Source: Lachnospiraceae bacterium MD308
GTDB lineage: Bacteria; Bacillota; Clostridia; Lachnospirales; Lachnospiraceae
Assembly (NCBI GenBank): GCA_010206225.2
Contig: VIQU02000029.1
Location: 2,299 to 66,298 of the forward strand
Direction of reading: 5' to 3'
Length of the DNA stretch: 64,000 nucleotides
Shown here: piece after piece, positions 56,158-62,230 of the stretch
Numbering within the stretch: position 1 is the stretch's first letter
Layout of the letters: every line of letters begins with the position of its first letter
Program-made: the position numbers and the translations under genes
The notes under the pieces: generated by a model
Databases searched by the model: none
The model's input: only the letters and a program-made list of their open reading frames with translations
What the model was told of the DNA's origin: nothing

Positions 56158-56274
56158 GTGGCAAGGCTATGGTATTGGATAAGAAAAACAGTATTACATG
56201 CTAAGGAATGTAGTAAATGTTGCATTATGTGTGAATATTACGAAGTGTGTAAAAATGATGGGATATTAGAATAG
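56158..56274 (+). CDS. Cys-rich micro-protein (38 aa)
   Basis: GTG 56158 preceded by GACGAGGTG starts a 38-residue frame: ARLWYWIRKTVLHAKECSKC then CIMCEYYEVCKNDGILE. Five Cys in C-x2-CC-x2-C-x5-C form a possible metal-binding knuckle. It ends 9 bases before the next start. Too short for standard gene calling; the spacing, ribosome binding site and Cys pattern argue that it is real. Confidence 0.48.
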   Translation: MARLWYWIRKTVLHAKECSKCCIMCEYYEVCKNDGILE

Positions 56275-56283
56275 GAGGTGCCT

Positions 56284-57585
56284 ATGGGAACAGATTCTTT
56301 ATATTACATAATGGATTATAGCGGAAATTATTATAGAACGAATCAGACTAATCAACTGGTAGCAGTGGCAGGTGAACAGGATGCAACAGTATTTACATTT
56401 GCTCAGGCAAATAGGCGCATATGTGTAGGCAAAAAAGCTTCATTTTATTGTATGGTTCCGATTGAAGAAAAGGCAGATGATATGAATGTGGAAGAACCAA
56501 AGAGTGACGAGATAGATGATAACTCAAGTACATTTCCAGTTGAAGAACAGGTAAATATTACTGAGGATGAGTTTGTTTCGCCTATTAAGGAACTTACATA
56601 TGATGAGGTATCAGAACCAGTTGAAAAGAATGTAGCATCATATGATCTGTCAGAAATAGATTGGGAAGAATATCTTACGCATTTTACATATCTTGTTGAA
56701 GGATTAAAGGACTATAGGGAAGAACTATCAAAAAAACATTCCGATATAGATCAGAAGATTTGTGATATTCTTCACTACATTGAATTATGCGAAACAGATG
56801 AGAAGGAAGCAGCAGATTTGGTAGAACTGTTAAGAGTATGCCGGGAAAATAGAAGAGATGTCAAAGACGAGCTACAAAGAATCGAATATTTTCAAAATAA
56901 CTTTGGAACAAATGCGAATGCAGCTAAGGCTAAACAGGCACTTAAGTGTATTAAAGGATTGGAGACAAGAAAATACAAACCAAGAAAGTATGAAGAGCTG
57001 TTTGAAAACTGCATACTCAAAGACAGGCGGCTACAAAGAGACGATATATGTGAAATACAGTGCAATGGTGTAAATACAAAGCAAAGATTTAGTGTTGAAC
57101 CGACACTCAATGATAAAGGTGGTGAAGATACAATGATTAATGAAAGAAAATATACTCCGTTTGATGGAAAAGAAAATGATTGGCTTTTGTTTGCAAAGCA
57201 GCAGGCAGAGTTTTATCGAAATGCCGGGCAGTACATAACAAATCTTCAGATAGATATTAAAGAGATAGATGACGAAATTGAAGATATTCTTTTGGAAACA
57301 GAAGATGCCAATTGTAATGTGGCTCAGGGATATAAAGTGTTTAAGAGACTTAAAGACCTGAGACTTGAGAAGAAAGCCAAAACGAGAGAACTAAATTGTT
57401 TATATGCATTAACAGATTACATTGATTGCGAATCGCTTGCTGATACTTGTGATGATAATCTTGCAGAAGTTGAAGGAATAATGGGTGTTCTTGAACAGAA
57501 TGAAGTGACTAAATTGCGGTTTGCAGACAACGAACAGGAAGAGAATATGCATGTAGTAGAGAACATCAAAGATATGGTTGGATAA
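56284..57585 (+). CDS. Hypothetical coiled-coil protein with internal repeat
   Basis: A 433-residue acidic protein. The N terminus (DSLYYIMDYSGNYYRTNQTNQLVAV) resembles a small beta domain found at the start of some ICE-encoded proteins. Two related helical units follow: residues about 135-220 (DIDQKICDILHYIELCETDEKEAAD, LVELLRVCRENRRDVKDELQ) and about 330-400 (EIDDEIEDILLETEDANCNV, RLKDLRLEKKAKTRELNCLYAL), so the protein is an internal duplication. Start ATG 56284 behind TAGGAGGTG. No known function. Confidence 0.6.
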   Translation: MGTDSLYYIMDYSGNYYRTNQTNQLVAVAGEQDATVFTFAQANRRICVGKKASFYCMVPIEEKADDMNVEEPKSDEIDDNSSTFPVEEQVNITEDEFVSPIKELTYDEVSEPVEKNVASYDLSEIDWEEYLTHFTYLVEGLKDYREELSKKHSDIDQKICDILHYIELCETDEKEAADLVELLRVCRENRRDVKDELQRIEYFQNNFGTNANAAKAKQALKCIKGLETRKYKPRKYEELFENCILKDRRLQRDDICEIQCNGVNTKQRFSVEPTLNDKGGEDTMINERKYTPFDGKENDWLLFAKQQAEFYRNAGQYITNLQIDIKEIDDEIEDILLETEDANCNVAQGYKVFKRLKDLRLEKKAKTRELNCLYALTDYIDCESLADTCDDNLAEVEGIMGVLEQNEVTKLRFADNEQEENMHVVENIKDMVG

Positions 57586-57606
57586 AATACGAGGAGGATA
57601 ATTACC

Positions 57607-57873
57607 ATGACAAATAAGGCAATATTAAAAGAAATTCATAGAGATAACAAAGCCATTAATAGAAACTTACAGCGCTTAGCAAATATTGGATTAATTGGGG
57701 TGTTGGGAAAGAGTGCAGAGGAAGCAAAGAAAAAGAACGACACAGTTGGGAAATCTCTTGCAAAGACAGGATTGCTATTAGTAGCAGTATCAGAAATTGT
57801 TCTTTTGGTCAGTGATTTTATTGATTACAGAAAAGAAAAAATTGAACATATACTTGAAGAGAATGATGAATAA
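57607..57873 (+). CDS. Small protein with a hydrophobic segment
   Basis: An 88-residue protein with a basic N terminus (LKEIHRDNKAINRNLQRLANI) and a probable membrane helix (LAKTGLLLVAVSEIVLLVSDFI). ATG 57607 after GAGGAGGATAATTACC, in the same direction as and 21 bp after the coiled-coil gene. Function unknown. Confidence 0.5.
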   Translation: MTNKAILKEIHRDNKAINRNLQRLANIGLIGVLGKSAEEAKKKNDTVGKSLAKTGLLLVAVSEIVLLVSDFIDYRKEKIEHILEENDE

Positions 57874-57891
57874 CTTGGCAAAAGAACAAGG

Positions 57892-57926
57892 ATTCGATAT
57901 GCAAGGGATGATTATAGGACAGCTGG
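57892..57926 (+). repeat. Repeated intergenic motif, copy 2
   Basis: ATTCGATATGCAAGG followed by a TTATAGGACA-containing segment, as at 56047. Confidence 0.6.
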
Positions 57927-57985
57927 TATAGTACTATATAATCAGAGAGAAACAAATAACCTTGAATCTTACAGGAGGTATAGTA

Positions 57986-58255
57986 ATGAGAGATTGGATG
58001 GATTTTAATAGTGATGGTGAGGTAGACGGTGCAGAGATGATGTTTGCAAAAGAAATGCTTTGTACCAGCAGGGAAGAGCATGAAGCATTATTTGGAGATG
58101 CTGGAGACTTTGACGATGACACAGAAGATGATTTTGAGACTGATGCTATGGCAGCAGGACTTGATGCCAGCGAGTTAGAGTTTATGGATGCGGATGAAAG
58201 GGCAGAAGCATTGGAGGCAGCAGGACTAGATCCTGATGATTACGACTTTGAATAA
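57986..58255 (+). CDS. Acidic protein with an EF-hand-like calcium loop
   Basis: An 89-residue very acidic protein. Its N terminus has DFNSDGEVDGAE, a complete 12-residue EF-hand/dockerin-type loop (D1, N3, D5, G6, D9, E12) followed by the helix MMFAKEML. The rest is Asp/Glu/Ala-rich (DFDDDTEDDFETDAMAAGLDA). ATG 57986 after AGGAGGTATAGTA. Ca2+ binding is inferred from the loop only. Confidence 0.58.
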   Translation: MRDWMDFNSDGEVDGAEMMFAKEMLCTSREEHEALFGDAGDFDDDTEDDFETDAMAAGLDASELEFMDADERAEALEAAGLDPDDYDFE

Positions 58256-58281
58256 GGTTTTCAGTAAGGAGGCTGATTTGT

Positions 58282-58761
58282 ATGAAAAAGAATTCATTTG
58301 GACAGGGACTGGCAGTATTTTTTGTAATAGTAGGAGTTCTGTTTATTATTGGTTCAATTGGAGAGGCAAGTGAGCCTAAATGCATTAAGGCTGGATGTGA
58401 TAATAAGCAGGCTAGTGGAAGCAGTTATTGTTATCTGCATAAACCATATACCGGAAGCAGTTCGTCACATAGCAGCTCGTCATACAGTAATAATTCATCA
58501 AGCAGTACTTCTAAAGGTAGTACAAGCACAAGCGGTTCTAGTAGCAGTTATAGTAATAAATCAAATACAACAAATAACTCATCTTATAGCAGCGGCACTA
58601 AAAAAAGTACTACGACAAAAAAGAGTACTTATGATTCTTATGATGATGGATATGATGACATCTATATGGATGGAGATTATGACTATGACAGATACGACAG
58701 TGATAGTGACTATGCTGATGGTGTAGATGATGCAATGGATGAGTTTGGAGAAGACTGGTAA
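58282..58761 (+). CDS. Membrane-anchored Ser-rich acidic protein
   Basis: A 159-residue protein: short N terminus, hydrophobic helix GLAVFFVIVGVLFIIGSIG, then a Cys/His segment KCIKAGCDNKQASGSSYCYLH (possible metal site), a Ser/Thr-rich linker (SSSSHSSSSYSNNSSSST) and an Asp/Tyr-rich tail. The C-x4-C...C-x2-H pattern resembles small zinc-binding segments of Clostridia lipoprotein-like ICE proteins. ATG 58282 after GTAAGGAGGCTGATTTGT. Confidence 0.58.
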   Translation: MKKNSFGQGLAVFFVIVGVLFIIGSIGEASEPKCIKAGCDNKQASGSSYCYLHKPYTGSSSSHSSSSYSNNSSSSTSKGSTSTSGSSSSYSNKSNTTNNSSYSSGTKKSTTTKKSTYDSYDDGYDDIYMDGDYDYDRYDSDSDYADGVDDAMDEFGEDW

Positions 58762-58781
58762 AGCAGAAGGAGGTCATTACT

Positions 58782-59120
58782 ATGGAGGAAATGTATTTTA
58801 CAATAGCTGGTTGTAATCATTATTTTGGAAGTGACTTTATGAAAAAAGGAATGAAAGTGAAGCTCATAAAAGAGCCGGATAATGAATATGACAAAGAAGC
58901 CATACAGGTAAAAATTAAGGGACTTGGCAAAGTCGGGTATGTGGCAAATAGTACATATACTGTAAAGGGAGAATCAATGAGTGCTGGAAGACTGTATGAC
59001 AAACTTGGTGATAAAGCAAAGGGAAAAGTTGTGTTTGTTATAGATGGCGGAGTTGTATGTAGAATTGTTGATACAGGAGTGGAGGAAAATTTGAATATTA
59101 TTGATAGTGATTTGCAATGA
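58782..59120 (+). CDS. HIRAN-like domain protein
   Basis: A 112-residue protein: YFTIAGCNHYFGSDFMKKG, KVKLIKEPDNEYDKEAIQVKIKGLGKVGYVAN, then KVVFVIDGGVVCRIV. The G-x-x-Y, EPDNxYDxxAI and GKVGYVAN segments are the HIRAN signature. It is distinct in sequence from the HIRAN protein at 13263. ATG 58782 follows AAGGAGGTCATTACT, and the gene sits upstream of the putative modification/defence operon. Confidence 0.7.
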   Translation: MEEMYFTIAGCNHYFGSDFMKKGMKVKLIKEPDNEYDKEAIQVKIKGLGKVGYVANSTYTVKGESMSAGRLYDKLGDKAKGKVVFVIDGGVVCRIVDTGVEENLNIIDSDLQ

Positions 59121-59125
59121 TATCA

Positions 59126-59163
59126 TGCGGATAGAACAAATATATGTGTTCTATCTGCATTTT
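59126..59163 (+). terminator. Terminator before the defence-like operon
   Basis: TGCGGATAGAACA pairs with TGTTCTATCTGCA, followed by TTTTAG. Confidence 0.8.
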
Positions 59164-59240
59164 AGCATCAAAAAAGCAGATAGAACTATTAGTTAGTTAT
59201 TCAAAACAGATTTATAAATAATTGATTTAAATATAAAGAT

Positions 59241-59262
59241 AAATCGCATATATATGCGATTT
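59241..59262. promoter_or_regulatory. Perfect 22-bp palindrome upstream of the operon
   Basis: AAATCGCATAT is followed directly by its exact complement ATATGCGATTT. It lies 26 bp before the -35 element of the operon, so it is a likely operator for the first gene product. Confidence 0.65.
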
Positions 59263-59287
59263 AAGTTCGACAACATAGAAAATTCGA

Positions 59288-59316
59288 TTGCCTTGATGGA
59301 AGTAAGGTGGTACAAT
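59288..59316 (+). promoter_or_regulatory. Promoter of the HTH/PAPS-reductase operon
   Basis: TTGCCT (59288-59293), a 17-bp spacer and TACAAT (59311-59316); the first gene starts 54 bp downstream. Confidence 0.55.
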
Positions 59317-59369
59317 AGTCATGGTGTTATATACATATTTTTAGACTTTGATTCTAGAGAGGTAATTGA

Positions 59370-59606
59370 ATGAAGGTTAGCTATAAAAAATTATGGGTAA
59401 TGTTGGCTGAAAAGGAAATATCCAAACAGAAGTTTCGAGAACAATTAGAATTATCTACGGGAACTATGACTAAACTGAATAAAGGGGAAGAAGTGTCTAT
59501 GAATACACTTCTTCGTATTTGCGAATATTTTGATTGTAATTTTGGAGACATTTGTGATGCAGTTAGGACTGATGTAGTAGAGAAAAGTCAGGAGGAAGTG
59601 TCATGA
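59370..59606 (+). CDS. XRE/HTH_26-type regulator of the PAPS-reductase operon
   Basis: A 78-residue Cro/C1-type protein: YKKLWVMLAEKEISKQKFREQLELSTGTMTKLNKG then LLRICEYFDCNFGDICD, the pattern of compact HTH_26 regulators. It starts at ATG 59370 after AGAGAGGTAATTGA and overlaps the next gene by 4 bases (ATGA), so it is the first gene of the operon. It probably regulates the operon via the upstream palindrome. Small HTH proteins of this type precede restriction-modification and phosphorothioation genes as controllers. Confidence 0.75.
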   Translation: MKVSYKKLWVMLAEKEISKQKFREQLELSTGTMTKLNKGEEVSMNTLLRICEYFDCNFGDICDAVRTDVVEKSQEEVS

Positions 59607-61354
59607 GAGAACTTGTATGTCCTAAGCATATGTGCAAGACACCTCTTGGAAAATGTATGGAATGGGACATAGATGAATTTACAGGTGAGAAAGTACAATG
59701 TACTGAAAATCCTGTGATGTCCACTACTTTATATTGGTGCAAGGAATGTAATGTCCCAATTTACGAAGAATGTTGCCCTGTGTGTGAAGAAAAAGGAGAG
59801 TATATTGCAACTGATATACGACCGGTATTTCCAGAAGAAAAGGTATTGCTTGCAATTCTTTTAGAAAAAGATGATCCATTATGTTTTGAAGAGTCATCAG
59901 TATGGAATAATACGAATTATTATTTTATTGATGGCGAAAAAATACAGGTTTCTATAAAAGATTTTAATAGCAAAGCTTTAGAAGAAATTAAAGAAATAAA
60001 GAAAAAGTATGATGAATATTCAACTCAAATTGATTATTCAAAATTTGATAAAATTGTTATCAGATTTATACATGCAAATGAGAACAGATATAATGAAGTC
60101 ACGGATGAGGCTATTAGTTTTGTTCAAGGATATAAAGAAGGATATTCTTTAGAGGATATGTTTGTATCATTTAGTGGTGGAAAGGACTCTACTGTTACGT
60201 CAGATATAGTCAGGAGAGCGTTTTCGTCGAATAAGGTATACCATATTTTTGGAGATACAACTTTAGAGTTTCCATTGACATATGAATACAAGAAGAGATT
60301 TGCAAGAGAACATAGGGTTCTACCAGCAAAAAATTATGAGAAAAATTTTGAATCTTTATGTGAGCAAATCGGACCACCAAGTCGTGTAATGAGATGGTGT
60401 TGTACAGTTTTTAAGACGGGAGCGATAACTCAAACTATTGCTTCTGCATTTAAAAATAAAACTAATATTTTGTCTTTTCAGGGAATACGACATAATGAAT
60501 CATTAAGCAGAAGTAAATATGATAGAGAAAGTAAGAGTCCTAAGATTACCAAACAAACAGTTGTTGCACCTATCATTGAATGGACAGATTTTGATGTATG
60601 GCTTTATATTTTGACAACCGGGATTGACTTTAATGATGCTTATCGACTTGGTTATTCAAGAGTGGGATGTTGGTGTTGCCCTAATAATGGTTCATGGTCA
60701 GAATTTTTATCGAAGGTGCATATGTATGAACAGTATGTGCATTGGAGACAAATTTTGGTCGAGTTTGCTAAGAAAATAGATAAACCAGATCCGGAAGAAT
60801 ATGTTGATGAAGGTGGCTGGAAAGCACGACAAGGTGGAAATGGAATAGATATTGCAGAGAGATCAATTATTTCATATGAGCCGTGCGCAACGGAAGATAA
60901 CGCATTTAATTATGAATTACAGAAACCCATTACAAAAGAGTTTTATGAGCTATTTAAACCTTTTGGGTATATCAATACTCAATTAGGAAATGAGAGGTTA
61001 GGTGAGGTTTATGTGCTTGATAAAAAGGGTAATGTGGTTCTTGTATTGCAAGGAAGAATTGGTTCTTCTAAATTGAAGGTGACGATTAAGAATGAAAGAT
61101 TAGCCGGAGCCACAAGTTTGAAGGTTGCTGAAGGAAAGATTCAGTGTCAGCTTACCAAATACCAAATGTGCATAGGTTGTAAAGCTTGCGAAAGTGTGTG
61201 TAAACATAGTGCAATAAAAATCAAAGAAATGGATGATGGTAGCATATCATATAAGATTGACGATCAAAAATGTAAAAGATGTACAGAATGTGTTAATCAT
61301 TTTAATGCAGGCTGTTATGTTAGAAAAGTGCTTACCATTAAGAGAGAAGGATAA
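59603..61354 (+). CDS. PAPS-reductase-family protein with C-terminal ferredoxin domain (DndC-like)
   Basis: A 583-residue protein. N-terminal Cys-rich region (CPKHMCKTPLGKC, WCKECNVPIYEECCPVC), then a PP-loop ATP-pyrophosphatase domain with SFSGGKDST (about residue 190), FGDTTLEFPLT, RWCCTVFKT and GIRHNES. RVGCWCCPNNGSW continues the Cys cluster seen in DndC/SspD-like enzymes. Two ferredoxin-type clusters follow near the end: CIGCKACESVCKH and CKRCTECVNHFNAGC. The PP-loop family activates sulfate or DNA/tRNA backbone for sulfur chemistry. The ferredoxin fusion suggests electron delivery. It is coupled to the HTH gene and followed one base later by DUF4007. Confidence 0.8.
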   Translation: MRELVCPKHMCKTPLGKCMEWDIDEFTGEKVQCTENPVMSTTLYWCKECNVPIYEECCPVCEEKGEYIATDIRPVFPEEKVLLAILLEKDDPLCFEESSVWNNTNYYFIDGEKIQVSIKDFNSKALEEIKEIKKKYDEYSTQIDYSKFDKIVIRFIHANENRYNEVTDEAISFVQGYKEGYSLEDMFVSFSGGKDSTVTSDIVRRAFSSNKVYHIFGDTTLEFPLTYEYKKRFAREHRVLPAKNYEKNFESLCEQIGPPSRVMRWCCTVFKTGAITQTIASAFKNKTNILSFQGIRHNESLSRSKYDRESKSPKITKQTVVAPIIEWTDFDVWLYILTTGIDFNDAYRLGYSRVGCWCCPNNGSWSEFLSKVHMYEQYVHWRQILVEFAKKIDKPDPEEYVDEGGWKARQGGNGIDIAERSIISYEPCATEDNAFNYELQKPITKEFYELFKPFGYINTQLGNERLGEVYVLDKKGNVVLVLQGRIGSSKLKVTIKNERLAGATSLKVAEGKIQCQLTKYQMCIGCKACESVCKHSAIKIKEMDDGSISYKIDDQKCKRCTECVNHFNAGCYVRKVLTIKREG

Positions 61355-61355
61355 C

Positions 61356-62216
61356 ATGGCAAACAAAGTTAATTATAAATTAAAAGGACATGAAAAATTC
61401 CCATTACGTGAGGGTTGGATGAATAAGGGAATATCTGTAGCAAAAGAAAAAGGCACGCATATATTTTTGGAAAATCAAGGTCCGGATATGTTAGGCGTTG
61501 GTACTAACATGGTAAAGTCTATTCGGTATTGGATGCAAGCTTGTGGATTGCTGGTTAAGGAAGGTAATAAAGAACTACTTTCTGATGTGGCAGAAATTAT
61601 TTATATGAATGATCCATATTTTGAAGATATTTTTTCATTATGGATACTTCATTCAAATATTGCTAAAAACATTGAACAGGCTACGGTGTGGTATATGTTT
61701 TTTAATAAGTTTAATGTTGATTCTTTTACCAAGGCGGATTTGCAAAAGAAAATGAAGCAGGAACTGTTTAATTATGTTGGACAGCAAGTCACAGAAAGCT
61801 CATTGAAAGATGATATTGATGTGTTATTAAATATGTATTCAAAGGGCGATAATAGAAATGAAGATCCAGAGGATAAGATAATTTCCCCTTTTTCAGCATT
61901 AGGAATAATAAAAAAAGAAGAGGAGACTTATTATAAGATTCAACCTGACTTAAGAAGGATAGCCAATGAATTAGTGCTATATGAGATAAGTTGTCTATTA
62001 GATCATAATAAATCTATTAGCATTGAAACGATAGCATCTGGTGAAAGAAGTCTTGGTGCGATATACAATATGACAATGGTTACTGTTAATAAATACCTAG
62101 ATAATCTTGAGGCAATGGGATACATTCGGGTAGATAGAACAGCAGGATTGGATATGGTATATCCGGTGAATGTGAAGAGCCCGATAGAAATTATTAAAGA
62201 TTATTATAGCAAATAA
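61356..62216 (+). CDS. DUF4007-family protein
   Basis: A 286-residue protein beginning YKLKGHEKFPLREGWMNKGI, with LGVGTNMVKSIRYWMQACGL, YFEDIFSLWILHSNI and TVWYMFFNKFNVDSFTK. This is the DUF4007 pattern known beside PAPS-reductase genes. The C-terminal IETIASGERSLGAIYNMTMVT and NLEAMGYIRVDRTAG looks like a winged helix. ATG 61356 is the start (the frame from 61233 overlaps the enzyme gene); its start is 1 base after the previous stop. Probably a DNA-binding or scaffold component of the modification system. Confidence 0.78.
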   Translation: MANKVNYKLKGHEKFPLREGWMNKGISVAKEKGTHIFLENQGPDMLGVGTNMVKSIRYWMQACGLLVKEGNKELLSDVAEIIYMNDPYFEDIFSLWILHSNIAKNIEQATVWYMFFNKFNVDSFTKADLQKKMKQELFNYVGQQVTESSLKDDIDVLLNMYSKGDNRNEDPEDKIISPFSALGIIKKEEETYYKIQPDLRRIANELVLYEISCLLDHNKSISIETIASGERSLGAIYNMTMVTVNKYLDNLEAMGYIRVDRTAGLDMVYPVNVKSPIEIIKDYYSK

Positions 62217-62230
62217 AGGTGGATAAAAAT

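Noticed and set aside
56146-56180. Possible tRNA-Ser/Leu 5' end (GGTGGCAGAGTGGCAAGGC)
   Set aside because: Similarity stops after the D-loop-like part; no anticodon or T arm follows, and the bases are explained by a small Cys-rich frame.
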